Positions 23,290 to 33,840 of a DNA stretch of 64,000 nt are shown in pieces. The stretch is from Microglena sp. YARC. Lineage: Eukaryota > Chlorophyta > Chlorophyceae > Chlamydomonadales > Chlamydomonadaceae. The position numbers and the translations under genes are program-made. The notes beneath the pieces are model-generated. The model did not search any database, had not been told where the DNA came from, and worked only from the letters and a program-made list of their open reading frames with translations. Each line of letters begins with the position of its first letter. The stretch's first letter is position 1. Location of the stretch: contig CM039462.1 of assembly GCA_022414725.1 (NCBI GenBank), positions 36,756,605 through 36,820,604 of the forward strand. The letters run 5' to 3'.

Positions 23290-24010
23290 CTAATCAGGTG
23301 GCGAAACCCTCCCTCCGCTGCTTGAGACTACACGTGTCCCCCATGCGTGTCCTCAAAGTGCGTGTGTAAGCAGGTCAGATCCTACACGACACGTGTTCCG
23401 CCTATAAATACGAGTGTAAACAAGTCAGATCCGCGACGACACGTGTTCCGCCTATAAATACGAGTGTAAACAAGTCAGATCCGCGAGTCAATCGCTCAAT
23501 TCCACTCACTGCCCCACTCCGTGGGTCCCGCGATTCCTCTTTCATAATCCCTAAATAGTTGTCAAGCAGAAGTCTGCTTGAGACGACACGTGTTCCTCAT
23601 GCGCGTCTTCGAAATACGAGTGTAAACAGGTCAGATCCGCGAGTCAGCAGCACAATTCCACTCACTGCCCCACTCCGTGGGTCCCGCGATTCCTCTTTCA
23701 TAATCCCTAAATAGTTGTCAAGCAGAAGTCTGCTTGAGACGACACGTGTTCCTCATGCGCGTCTTCGAAATACGAGTGTAAACAAGTCAGATCCGATCCG
23801 ACACGACACGTGTCCCCCATGCGCGTCATCGAAATACGTGTGTAAACAGGTCAGATCCGCGAGTCAGCAGCTCAATTCCACTGCCCCACTCCGTGGGTCC
23901 CGCGATTCCTCTTTCATATTCCCGACATAGTTGTCAAGCAGAAGTCTGCTTGCGACGACACGTGTTCCTCATGCGCGTCATCGAAGACGAGTGTAAACAA
24001 GTCAGATGAC
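23290..24010. repeat. complex direct repeats with palindromes beside the primase-helicase gene
   Basis: A module is repeated three to four times: AGTCAGATCCGCGAGTCA, CACTCCGTGGGTCCCGCGAT, ATAGTTGTCAAGCAGA, the perfect palindrome CAAGCAGA-AG-TCTGCTTG (about 23571, 23719 and 23936), GACGACACGTGTTCC, and ATACGAGTGTAAACA. Two shorter copies carry CCTATAAATACGAGTGT, which looks like a TATA box. No gene is seen in the repeats. Single modules recur at 58204-58300, 59930-59975 and 37765-37790. This may be a promoter family, a transposon end or a replication origin. Confidence 0.75.
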
Positions 24011-24063
24011 TTGAAGAAGAATAATTAATCGCATCCAATGCATCAATCATCATCATCGAACCC

Positions 24064-24227
24064 TCAAAGACCGTACAGAGTGCCCAGGTAGCTTTCCCAG
24101 CTTTGAAGTTGCGAGTCTAACGGTTCCCTAGGGGAGGAACTGCTCGTCTTCACAAGCTGGTCGGCTTCCTTGACAGCACTCTCATCGATCCTAAAGGTCA
24201 GCCAACCTCGAGTGTGTTATCAGACAT
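24064..24227 (-). CDS. small hypothetical protein (about 54 residues, one frame break)
   Basis: Starting from the ATG at 24225-24227 the first residues are MSDNTL; after a one-base shift the frame reads GWLTFRIDESAVKEADQ and ends SWESYLGTLYGL before TGA at 24064-24066. The composition is protein-like. No family is recognised. It may be the broken remnant of a longer gene. Confidence 0.35.
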
Positions 24228-24842
24228 CTGGGTCTGGGCAATCCCCATGAATGATGCTGTCGGGCGTGAGCCACACACTTCACTCGAGGCTCGATATTAT
24301 CATCATGATCATGAAGATTTGTTAAGCAAAAGAAGTATGTAAGTAAGTGGATGATTTCTTAATTTTGGATGTTCCCTCCTCCGTTTACACTCGTTTTTCG
24401 TGTGTGAAGATGACTGAATGGACTGACGGGGGGGATGCTAAAGCCGCCGTGGTATGTGTGAATATGAATGAATGGACGCCTTCCCGGACTCTTCTAGGTG
24501 GGAGTCATAGGTTTGTACCACGTGATGACTTCGTACGTTTCAGAAAGATTCCTACCTTGCCGCGCACATAGTATCCCGGTCGGGGTCCCCAAACATGAGT
24601 GCCAGCGAAATCGCTTCATCAGCGATTCGAACTCGCGTCGTTGCTCCAGCACGAAACCAAGTGTATGGATAGCGGGCGTTACACCATTGCGACATTCGGC
24701 AAGGTGGTTTGTGCCAACAATGGCCGGGATCGAGTAATAAAGCCCATTCTTTGACAAAGAAGACAACAAATATGTGTCTGATCATTGAAATTGCAATGCG
24801 AAAATTCGGGGGATTCATGCGCCCACTCCAAGCATTAATTAA
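24228..24842. other. gene-poor stretch between repeats and fibre gene
   Basis: I find no supported gene. A segment at 24405-24480 (GAATGGACTGACGGGGGGGA and AAAGCCGCCGTG) resembles the upstream regions of the IQ-motif genes at 59110 and 61090, so it may be a decayed copy of that module. A tRNA-like box near 24640 is discussed among the rejected items. Confidence 0.4.
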
Positions 24843-27293
24843 TTAAGTGCCCGATAAAGTATCGACTTGTGCCTTAAGTTCATTTATCGCATTCACAAGT
24901 AAAGACACTACATTCCCGTAAGCGACAGTCAGCATTCCAGATTCCGGATGTGCATGCACAGCTTCAGGCAAGACATCCAATAGTTCCTGTGCAATGAGAC
25001 CACAACTACGACGTGTCTCGTCACCACCATTCTTTATGAACGTATACCCTCGAAGGCGTCCCACACGTTCCAATGCATCCGGAATCGGGAGCACATCCGA
25101 CTTGGTGCGAATGTCGGAGTACATGACCACATCGCCCACACTGAACAGGGATACGTTATCCACACTTGTCTTTATATGTAGTGGGTAAACAGTATCATCT
25201 CCAACACCAACACCCACAGTCAATGTATCAAGACACATACACTTCCCATTCAGTGTCGTAAGACCACCCACATCCAAATTGGAAGTTGTTAGAGATGCAA
25301 AGTTAGTTGTTCCAGTAAACGTTGGAGAAACACTCAAAAACAACACTACCTGTTTCCGGTACTGACGGATACCCCCGTTCCTCCTCTATCAACCGCTAAT
25401 GTTCCACTGGATATGTTGTTTGCGTTCAATGCGGTAAGTCCGACACCGTTACCACTGATCATGCCTCCTATGGTCGTCAAGTTGCTCATAGTTGCGTTAT
25501 CGCTCAACACGTTGCTCCCGGTTCCGGTACTAAGGGTGACCCCTGTGCCGCCTCTAACAACCGCCAATGTTCCACTGGATATATTGTTTGCGTTTAGGGC
25601 ACCTAAGCCAGTACTGACTCCCGTGCCTCCATTAACAATCGCTAATATTCCACTGGATATGTTGGCAGCACTTAAACTGGTTATATTAGCTCCGCTACCC
25701 ACTATCCCCGTGCTGTTTATAGTAGCTTTATTGACCCCGCCTACAGCAAACCCTATTGTATCTGCCGCAACACGATACATTCCGGTATTTGTATCAGTAT
25801 CCCAAGAGTACCCTGGAGCAGTCACGGAATCGTTAGGGTTTACAAATAGATTGACACCAGTTCCGAAGGTTATGTTACCATTTATCGTCGAAGGCCCAGA
25901 AGTTGTTAGAGATGCAAAGTTAGCTGTTCCAGTAAACGTTGGAGAACTACTCAAAACAACGCTACCTGTTCCGGTACTGGTGGAGACCCCCGTTCCTCCT
26001 CTATCAACCGCTAATGTTCCACTGGATATGTTGTTTGCGTTGCGTGCAAAGGTCTCGGTCGCTATGGGTGTGAGGGAGCCTAGCGGACCTATTACGAACG
26101 CGTTGTCCGACTCCCTAAAAAGAAGCTGATATTCGGGAGCATCTCCCCTATCTATAGAAAATCCTGCCTCACCCTTTGAGACACCTGATCCTATCTCACC
26201 TGAGTTAAGTACAATTATATTGTCCTCAACCGTCACCGTCTGCGTGTTCAGCGTTAATTGTGTGCCTTCTACAGTCAGGTCACCTTTTACGATCATGTTA
26301 CTTGATATCGTCGTAAGAGGTGCTGTCATCACAATTTCCTTTTCCGCTCCCAAATTCACGGTGCCACCTGCTCCGCTAGACTGTATGTTAACTCTCCCTA
26401 GAGGTCCTGATACACGCATCGTGACACCCCCTTCCGACACTACATTGACTCCCTTGGCGGACACCATGGATGTCTCCCCATCGCCGGTGGTCGTTAGCGT
26501 GATTCCTTGCCCCGGGTCAGCGCGGATGGACACGGCATCATTATCAGCGCAAAGCACTGGCGTGTCCCCTATGTAGAGAGTGTTCGACGAGATGTGGAGC
26601 TCGTCGATCCACGCCTCTTTGAAGTGCATGGTCGATGTCCCGAGGTACTGCGTCGCGTTCGTCATCGGGACTATGTTCGATGACACCACGAGATCCCCCA
26701 ACAATGATACGGTTGTGTCTGACACACGCACCATCTCCGTACCTCCTGCGACCACACCTAGTGTTCTAGCCACTGGATTGAACAGACCCGTGTCCGGAGC
26801 GTTGGAAAAGGAGATGGTCGAAGAGCCTCCTTCTCCGAACTGAATCATTCCACCTGGTGAAATCAATATGTTGCTAGCTTGGAATGTGTTGAAAGACGGA
26901 TGTAAGTTTTTCGCGTATAGCGTGCCGTTAACGGAGACGTGTGTATCGAATGTCGCATTGCCATGGACTTTTAGCTCTTTTTGCAGATGCACATCTTGTG
27001 TGGAATGGAGTGGAGCTGATAACAATGCCAGTCCTCCTCCAGAATCAGTAAGTGTCAGAGCAGCATTCGATAGGAATCCTGATACAGCTATTCCTCCTCT
27101 TGCATCGATGATCGAACTGCATGCTATGTTGGCACCGAATGTAGTTGGTGCATTGGAGAACGCTGCTCCGGCGTGAAAGACTGAAGGACCATACGAAGAG
27201 AATCGACCGATGGATGTAATCGAGGCGGGTACCGTGACATGTCCGCGCAGCTCGGTGTTACTGCGAACTAGGAGGATGTCTTCATCAAGCATG
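24843..27293 (-). CDS. fibre-like protein with C-terminal peptidase S74 chaperone (one frame break)
   Basis: The gene starts at the ATG at 27291-27293 (MLDEDILLVRSNTELRGHVT). The body is Gly/Ser/Thr-rich with several copies of a repeat ANNISSGTLAVDRGGTGVS (residues ~430-640), the pattern seen in phage and giant-virus fibres. The end is an S74 domain: SDIRTKSDVLPIPDALERVG, RLRGYTFIK, CGLIAQELLDVLPEAV, YGNVVSLLVNAINELKAQVD. The frame breaks near 25349, where GGAAACAGG replaces the GGAACAGG seen in the sister repeat at 25965, a one-base insertion. It is a paralogue of the partial gene at 1-1380 and lies head-to-tail with the RCC1 fibre gene, with only 92 bases between. Confidence 0.82.
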
Positions 27294-27385
27294 ACGAACA
27301 AATCAGCAGTTGGTCGTTATTATTATCATACACACACTTTTTTCACGGGTATTTTGAATATATAGGATTTTATAACGTCGTACAC
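27294..27385 (-). promoter_or_regulatory. promoter region of fibre gene / 3' end of RCC1 gene
   Basis: The short spacer is AT-rich; on the minus strand it carries CCTATATATTC and a TATGATAATAATAA stretch about 30 bases before the fibre ATG. It also follows the stop codon of the RCC1 gene. Promoter function is inferred from position. Confidence 0.4.
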
Positions 27386-30300
27386 TTATCCGCAATGATA
27401 AGTGCATCCAACGAAAGCTGAACGTGACAAACCGACTAATTGTCCATCTGACTTACGTTTATCGTAATCTTCTTTGGAAATAAGAGTCGTGATCGATACA
27501 CCTGAGGATGCATCGATTTCGGTTGTCATCCAGCGCATTTTGTAGGAAGGTTCGGTCACTGGAATAGGTGTTTCGAGTGGTTCCCCAGTACGTGTCTCTC
27601 CGGTATCTGGGTCCACAACAGAAGGACCATGTGTCGTGGTCACGATAGTGTACAAGAGAGATCCGTCTGCATCGAAAACGACATTCCCATATTCATCTTT
27701 TTGTACTTCTTCAACATCTACCAGAGGCTGTGAGAAATCACAATCCATCGTGAGTTTTGCGACCGTATAGTTTCGTAATGTACCATCCGGTACATCTCCA
27801 TCATCTAATACTTGGAGAGATGCGTAACCGGACAAACTACTGGTGGTGACGTAATCACCTGCATGGATAGTTGATCCGGTCTCGTCACATACCCAGATGC
27901 ATCCTTCGCCGAGCGAATTGATTTGGACACGTACATCACCTTGTTCTGCGATCTTTAGGATCTCTGTTGCTGAGATGGCTGCAGATGGACCTGCGGGATG
28001 GTCCTGGGTGAGCGAGATCACACCGAATGCACGGGGGTCTTTTGGGACCTTGGAAAGAGATACAAGAGGTAGGGCTTGGTTGATTGTCATGGCGCGTTGT
28101 CGTCCTCTTAAAAGACCGGATGCGTATGCGTTTTTGTCGGTGACGACAACAAGTCCTTCGTGATCGCGTAGACGTGCTGGTGCGAGAGCGTCCACGAAGC
28201 AACGATGTTGGCCTGTGAAGTTCACGAATAAGTTTGAGACCGTCTCTGTTTCGGTTGTGAACGCTAAAACAGGGACTGATGAATCAGTGGTAGTACCAGT
28301 TCCGAGCTGGCCGAATACATTCCATCCCCATGCGTGCACGCGTCCTGTCGAGTCAAGGGCAAGCGTGTATGCTCCGCCGCCCGCAATGGCCACGATCGTT
28401 TTACCGACAAGAGATCCGAAGCTCGATACATCGATCGGCACAAATGAATGAGTGAGAGTATTATTTCCTAGCCGGCCTTGGTCGTTGTCTCCCCATGCGT
28501 GCACGCGTCCCGTCGAGTCCAGGGCAAGCGTGTGAATGCTGCCGCCCGCAATGGCCACGATCGTCTTACCGACAAGAGATCCGAAGCTCGATACATCGAG
28601 CGGGACATTTGATTGAGTGGTAGTATTATTTCCTAGCTGGCCGACGTTGTTTTGTCCCCATGCGTGCACGCGTCCCGTCGAGTCCAGGGCAAGCGTGTGA
28701 ATGCTGCCGCCCGCAATGGCCACGATCGTCTTACCGACAAGAGATCCGAAGCTCGATACATCGAGCGGGACATTTGATTGAGTGCCAGTATTATTTCCTA
28801 GCTGGCCTTCGGTGTTATGTCCCCATGCGTGCACGCGTCCTGCCGAGTCCAGTACAAGCGTGTGAGAGCTGCCGCACGAAATGACCACGATCGTTTTACC
28901 GACAAGAGATCCGAAACTCGATACATCGAGCGGGACATTTGATTGAGTGGTAGTATTATTTCCTAGCTGGCCTCTATTGTTGTATCCCCATGCGTGCACG
29001 CGTCCCGTCGAGTCAAGGGCAAGCGTGTATGCTCCGCCGCCCGCAATGGCCACGATCGTTTTACCGACAAGAGATCCGAAACTCGATACATCGAGCGGGA
29101 CATTTGATTGAGTGGTAGTATTATTTCCTAGCTGGCCTCTGCTGTTGTTTCCCCATGCATGCACGCGTCCCGTCGAGTCCAGGGCAAGCGTGTGTATGTC
29201 ACCGCCCGAAATGACCACGATCGTTTTACCATTCAGAGATCCATTAATCGATATGGTTTGTAATGTTGTTGTCGCAACTGTTGATGTCGTGTTATTTCCT
29301 AGTTGGCCATTATTGTTATATCCACAGGTGATAATGCTACCTGACGGTGATATAATAATGGAGAATATACCTATTTGCGAATTCGTTGGCAAGGCACTCC
29401 TCCTTCCCCATGTTTTCTGTATTGCCATAGACAAGATGCGTTGCGGCACACTCCCGTACCCATTCACATCTTCCGACATAGGCGGCATTTCCACGTGTGT
29501 AGACATTGCCCCTGACACGAGTGCACGCACATCGTATGCCGCCTCGCCATCCCCGATAACTTCCACTAATTGCGGCATCCATGCAGCGCCACTAGAAACG
29601 ATCGTTTGTCCATTACCACGATCGCCAAAAGTAACGATACGATCGCTCGACACATGCAATGCAGTATGTTTCAAACCACAAGCTGCACGCAAAGGCGTTG
29701 CAGGTGTAGGCATATCTGTCACTGCACCAAATGCATTGATACCCACACCACTCCCGAATCCATTAGATCGACCCAATTGTCCGACATCGTTAAGACCTGC
29801 TGTGTAAACTTTTCCAGATTCGCTACATACAACGACTGTATGATCACCTCCAAGAGCGACATGTGTCGCTTTGGCAAAGTCCAATAAGGACACATCCACG
29901 ATTGTGGGTACATCTTTATTAGAAGTATCACCACCCAATCCCAATTTGCCTAGTGTACCCGAACCCCAGACACGCAAAGTACCTAAGCCATCGATGGAAG
30001 CAGCATGAGATGTACCTGCCGCAATCTGTTTAGAACCTGCTGAACCGGATAGAGCACTCACCAATGTTGGTGTGAATGTGGATGTTGCAACAATACTCAT
30101 TCCAACACCTAATTGTCCACTCGCATTGTTACCGAATGCCAGGACCGTATCGTCAGCATTGCGTACGAATGTGAACCCGTTTCCACATGCGACTTCGACT
30201 GCATTCGTGATACTACCGACTTTAGTGGGAACGCTCACTACAGCACCAGCTGTATTCGTTCCGCATTGACCATATGTATTATTACCCCAGCACCAGACTT

Positions 30301-33300
30301 CACCGCTTTGTAAAGCGATCGCGCTGTGCGTAACACTCTCTGCTGAACTGATGATGACACTTCCAAAACTTCCAACACCAACATCTACGGGAATGTACCT
30401 ATCGATCGCCGTATTATCGCCGATCTGACGGGAAGCATTCGTGCCTACCGCCATGAGGGAGGAACTGGAGGTAACGCCGATATTCGTTAGCAATTTGTGA
30501 GAACCAAGACCGGTCGATAAGACACGAGGATGGTAGTCGCGCGCGGTCTTGTCGATTAATAGGGGAACTACTGAATCAGTGGTAGTATTATTTCCTAGCT
30601 GGCCTTGGGCGTTGTATCCCCATGCGTGCACGCGTCCCGTCGAGTCAAGGGCAAGCGTGTGATCGCCGCCGCCCGCAATGGACACGATCGTTTTACCGAC
30701 AAGAGATCCGAAGCTCGAGACATCGATCAGGACTAATGAATTAGTGGTAGTATTATTTCCTAGCTGGCCTCTATTGTTGTATCCCCATGCGTGCACGCGT
30801 CCCGTAGAGTCAAGGGCAAGCGTGTGGCCGCCGCCCCCCGAAATGGTCACGATCTTTTTACCGACAAGAGATCCGAAGCTCGAGACATCGATCGGGACTA
30901 ATGAATTAGTGGTAGTAGTATTTCCTAGATGGCCTTGGGAGTTGTATCCCCATGCATGCACGCGTCCCGTCGAGTCAAGGGCAAGCGTGTGAACGTTGCC
31001 GCACGAAATGGCCACGATCGTTTTACCAACAAGAGATCCGAAGCTCGAGACATCGATCGGGACTAATGAATCAGTGGTAGTATTATTTCCTAGCCGGCCG
31101 AATTGGTTGTTTCCCCATGCGTGCACGCGTCCCGTCGAGTCAAGGGCAAGCGTGTGAAAGTTGCCGCCCGCAATGGCCACGATCGTTTTACCAACAAGAG
31201 ATCCATTACTCGAGACATCTATCGGGACTAATGAACTCAAGCTATTTATTCCTGAATGGTTTCTTCCCCATGCGTGCACGCGTCCCGTCGAGTCAAGGGC
31301 AAGCGTGTGATCGCCGCCGCCCGCAATGGACACGATCGTTTTACCGACAAGAGATCCGAAGCTCGAGACATCGATCGGGACTAATGAATTAGTGGTAGTA
31401 TTATTTCCTAGCTGGCCTCTATTGTTGTATCCCCATGCGTGCACGCGTCCCGTCGAGTCAAGGGCAAGCGTGTGAGCTAGACCGCCCGCAATGGCCACGA
31501 TCCGTCTTCCTTCCTTCATCAGGCGTGAAACGGGTCTGAACGTGCTTTTGTTGATTGTTGTTTCATCTCCGAGCTGACCAAAATTATTATAACCTGTGAT
31601 GAACAATACTCCGTCCGTATCTACGTATGCTGAGATATCTGCACTGGAACCTACATGCAACTTTTTCTTGAACGTTCCGTCATGAATACGGTTCGGGAAC
31701 CATCGCGTCGTCACATTGGGATTGTTATCACCCACCTGTCCGTGTGCATTATCACCAAACGCGATCAATGCATTGTTTCCAGTATAATTGAATGTCAAAG
31801 GATCCGGTGTGGTCGAGATCACCGTATGGTTCCTGCCACATGCGATATCGTAGCCAGCATATCCCACAAGTTGTGTCGGCGTCAACGCTTCGGTGGTGGT
31901 CTGTCCCAATCCCAATTGACCCTTATCATTGGCACCGAATACGAAGATGGTATTGTCATTTTTTATATAGGCCGAATGGTTGAAACCAGCCGCTATCTCG
32001 ACGGACAAACCGTTGCTAGAGCCTGCGCCTCCACCCGCAAGTACCTGCACCACAGACGTCACAGGTGACGTCTTATTTCCCTGTCCCAATTGACCACGAT
32101 CATTACGTCCGAATCCCAGCACTTGCCCATCGTAGCGCGTGAAGAGCGTATGTTCGTGTCCACAAGCAACATCTATTACATTCGAAAGTGTGGAGATGAT
32201 CCCCAATGAATTGGCTTGTGGAACGAGGGTAGGAGATGCACCACATTGTCCCTGATCATTCTTACCACAAAGATAAGCGCTACCGTTATTTAGGAGGACA
32301 GCTGAATGGTACCCGCCAGCAGAAATGGCACGTGCATACACATTGCTTCCATCCGGCATGAGCATGGGAACGATATTTGCATTGATCACGACATTGGCAG
32401 AAGATGCGCCTCTTCCAAGTTGTCCATTAGCATCGCTTCCTGCACTCACAACGATACCGTTCGATGTCATGTACATTGCATGCGTGTATCCTGCATCAAC
32501 AGCAATCGCATTGGAAACGCCTGCTACAATACTAAAGTTTGAGGTCGTCACAGTCGAACCTATACCCAATTGTCCATTGGTGTTCTGACCCGTAGAGATA
32601 GCGGTACCGTCTGTGCGAACACAGAGAGTGAAGCGTTCTCCACACGCTACCAATGCTGCATTAGTGATACCGGGTACTTTGGTGGGTACGGCTATATTGG
32701 ATGTGTGTCCCAATCCCAATTGTCCATAATCATTGCGACCGTACATGTACAATTCGCCATTGCGCACGTATGCCGAATGATCTTGTGCAGCACCAGTGAA
32801 GAGATAAGTGGAAACAGTATTTTCCAGGACACGCTGGGGAACAACGTAATTGGCCAAATAATTCCAAGAGTATCCGTCGATGTTCATTCCGTTACCGAAA
32901 GAAATGAGGTTACCAGACAAATAAAGATTACGCCATCGTTTATCAGGTGCACCCAGATCCTGTGTCCCATTCACACTAGGGACAATATTAGAGTCGGAAG
33001 TGATGATACCACCACCGCCCCCGCTACTGAATACCTCTGTACCTTTGTATATATTGGCAGTTTCGGAGATGCGCAAGTTTCCCCTGAGAAGGATATCACC
33101 ATTACTATCGAGCGCTCCGATGCCGTACGTCTGATTGGAAGCTGATACGGCACTATCGTATGCTGATTTGACCGCTGCAGAACTGGCTGCGACATTGCTA
33201 CTTGTGGAAGTGACGATACTTGAGATGGCCGTTCCTCCGAGTGTGTTAAATGTAGCAGATGTTCCATAGATATCTGTTGCATACAATTTTGCGAACTTCT

Positions 33301-33604
33301 TTGTTACTGTTCCTAATTCTGAGACATTGTCGTTGAGAGGCACGATATTTGAAGATGTTGTGATTTGCGTATTGGCTTGTAAATTTGAAGATGATGCAAT
33401 GAGCGTAGTATATGCTCCTGCAGCAAATCCTATGACATTACTTGATGCATTGAAAATTCCTGTGTCTGTATCTTGTTCAAATGACATCGATGGTGCTTCT
33501 TTAACACCTGGTCGCGATCGCACTCCTTTAATGGGTGCATTATCGCTATATATTATGTTTGATGTCGACTGTGATTTCGCATAGATTTCAGACAATCGGA
33601 TCAT
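27386..33604 (-). CDS. giant RCC1-repeat (beta-propeller) fibre-like protein, ~2072 residues
   Basis: The start is the ATG at 33602-33604, just after TATATATA. The N-terminus (~60 residues) is shared with the fibre gene at 1380, ending in a TDTGIFNASSNVIGFAAG segment. Residues ~260-1740 hold roughly 27 RCC1 repeats of the form HTLALDSTGRVHAWG..NNRGQLGNNTTT, enough for three to four seven-bladed propellers. Two blocks of six nearly identical 55-residue (165-bp) repeats lie at about 28300-29200 and 30560-31490; the others are divergent. The C-terminal ~250 residues (EGCIWVCDETG, GDYVTTSSLSGYASLQ, RNYTVAKLTMDCDFSQP) are an unrelated domain without S74 motifs. The frame is open throughout, unlike its neighbours. 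RCC1 propellers usually mediate protein or chromatin contacts; a virion-surface role is inferred from the shared fibre N-terminus. Confidence 0.85.
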   Translation of the reverse strand: MIRLSEIYAKSQSTSNIIYSDNAPIKGVRSRPGVKEAPSMSFEQDTDTGIFNASSNVIGFAAGAYTTLIASSSNLQANTQITTSSNIVPLNDNVSELGTVTKKFAKLYATDIYGTSATFNTLGGTAISSIVTSTSSNVAASSAAVKSAYDSAVSASNQTYGIGALDSNGDILLRGNLRISETANIYKGTEVFSSGGGGGIITSDSNIVPSVNGTQDLGAPDKRWRNLYLSGNLISFGNGMNIDGYSWNYLANYVVPQRVLENTVSTYLFTGAAQDHSAYVRNGELYMYGRNDYGQLGLGHTSNIAVPTKVPGITNAALVACGERFTLCVRTDGTAISTGQNTNGQLGIGSTVTTSNFSIVAGVSNAIAVDAGYTHAMYMTSNGIVVSAGSDANGQLGRGASSANVVINANIVPMLMPDGSNVYARAISAGGYHSAVLLNNGSAYLCGKNDQGQCGASPTLVPQANSLGIISTLSNVIDVACGHEHTLFTRYDGQVLGFGRNDRGQLGQGNKTSPVTSVVQVLAGGGAGSSNGLSVEIAAGFNHSAYIKNDNTIFVFGANDKGQLGLGQTTTEALTPTQLVGYAGYDIACGRNHTVISTTPDPLTFNYTGNNALIAFGDNAHGQVGDNNPNVTTRWFPNRIHDGTFKKKLHVGSSADISAYVDTDGVLFITGYNNFGQLGDETTINKSTFRPVSRLMKEGRRIVAIAGGLAHTLALDSTGRVHAWGYNNRGQLGNNTTTNSLVPIDVSSFGSLVGKTIVSIAGGGDHTLALDSTGRVHAWGRNHSGINSLSSLVPIDVSSNGSLVGKTIVAIAGGNFHTLALDSTGRVHAWGNNQFGRLGNNTTTDSLVPIDVSSFGSLVGKTIVAISCGNVHTLALDSTGRVHAWGYNSQGHLGNTTTTNSLVPIDVSSFGSLVGKKIVTISGGGGHTLALDSTGRVHAWGYNNRGQLGNNTTTNSLVLIDVSSFGSLVGKTIVSIAGGGDHTLALDSTGRVHAWGYNAQGQLGNNTTTDSVVPLLIDKTARDYHPRVLSTGLGSHKLLTNIGVTSSSSLMAVGTNASRQIGDNTAIDRYIPVDVGVGSFGSVIISSAESVTHSAIALQSGEVWCWGNNTYGQCGTNTAGAVVSVPTKVGSITNAVEVACGNGFTFVRNADDTVLAFGNNASGQLGVGMSIVATSTFTPTLVSALSGSAGSKQIAAGTSHAASIDGLGTLRVWGSGTLGKLGLGGDTSNKDVPTIVDVSLLDFAKATHVALGGDHTVVVCSESGKVYTAGLNDVGQLGRSNGFGSGVGINAFGAVTDMPTPATPLRAACGLKHTALHVSSDRIVTFGDRGNGQTIVSSGAAWMPQLVEVIGDGEAAYDVRALVSGAMSTHVEMPPMSEDVNGYGSVPQRILSMAIQKTWGRRSALPTNSQIGIFSIIISPSGSIITCGYNNNGQLGNNTTSTVATTTLQTISINGSLNGKTIVVISGGDIHTLALDSTGRVHAWGNNSRGQLGNNTTTQSNVPLDVSSFGSLVGKTIVAIAGGGAYTLALDSTGRVHAWGYNNRGQLGNNTTTQSNVPLDVSSFGSLVGKTIVVISCGSSHTLVLDSAGRVHAWGHNTEGQLGNNTGTQSNVPLDVSSFGSLVGKTIVAIAGGSIHTLALDSTGRVHAWGQNNVGQLGNNTTTQSNVPLDVSSFGSLVGKTIVAIAGGSIHTLALDSTGRVHAWGDNDQGRLGNNTLTHSFVPIDVSSFGSLVGKTIVAIAGGGAYTLALDSTGRVHAWGWNVFGQLGTGTTTDSSVPVLAFTTETETVSNLFVNFTGQHRCFVDALAPARLRDHEGLVVVTDKNAYASGLLRGRQRAMTINQALPLVSLSKVPKDPRAFGVISLTQDHPAGPSAAISATEILKIAEQGDVRVQINSLGEGCIWVCDETGSTIHAGDYVTTSSLSGYASLQVLDDGDVPDGTLRNYTVAKLTMDCDFSQPLVDVEEVQKDEYGNVVFDADGSLLYTIVTTTHGPSVVDPDTGETRTGEPLETPIPVTEPSYKMRWMTTEIDASSGVSITTLISKEDYDKRKSDGQLVGLSRSAFVGCTYHCG

Positions 33605-33618
33605 TTTATATATAGGGG
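33605..33618 (-). promoter_or_regulatory. TATA-like box directly before the RCC1 gene start
   Basis: On the minus strand CCCCTATATATAAA abuts the ATG. Such close placement suggests a very short leader, or that AT-rich start contexts are typical of this virus. Confidence 0.4.
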
Positions 33619-33715
33619 TTTGTACTTTCAATGCACATATTTTTTACTCGAATAAAAATGAATCTGTAATCGGTAATCATAAAAACAATACATGGAAGCT
33701 GACCCGCATTGCCTA

Positions 33716-33840
33716 CAGTCGGCGGAACAGTAAAATGAAACATATATCAGATAAATGTACGACATAAAACATAATAATGGTCGCTGACTTGGGTGTGTTA
33801 AAAACTTCTGTGTTTTACGAACATCAGTCGTTCTACTCAG
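33716..33840 (+). mobile_element. solo left end of element-2 type mariner with transposase 5' fragment
   Basis: It begins CAGTCGGCGGAACAGTAA right after TA (33714-33715). About 125 bases match 46429-46569 of element 2, with a deletion of about 18 bases near the transposase start, and the match stops abruptly at GTTCTACTC. The rest of the element is missing. Confidence 0.8.

Noticed and set aside
24580..24720. tRNA-like B box (AGTTCGAATCG, minus strand) with a TGGTGTAACGC stretch upstream
   Set aside because: I cannot fold a full cloverleaf: the T stem does not pair properly and the acceptor stem is missing. It may be a SINE-like remnant.
25413..26843. Plus-strand open frames opposite the fibre and RCC1 genes
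   Set aside because: They are Pro/Val-rich mirror frames of Gly/Ser/Thr-rich coding repeats on the minus strand.
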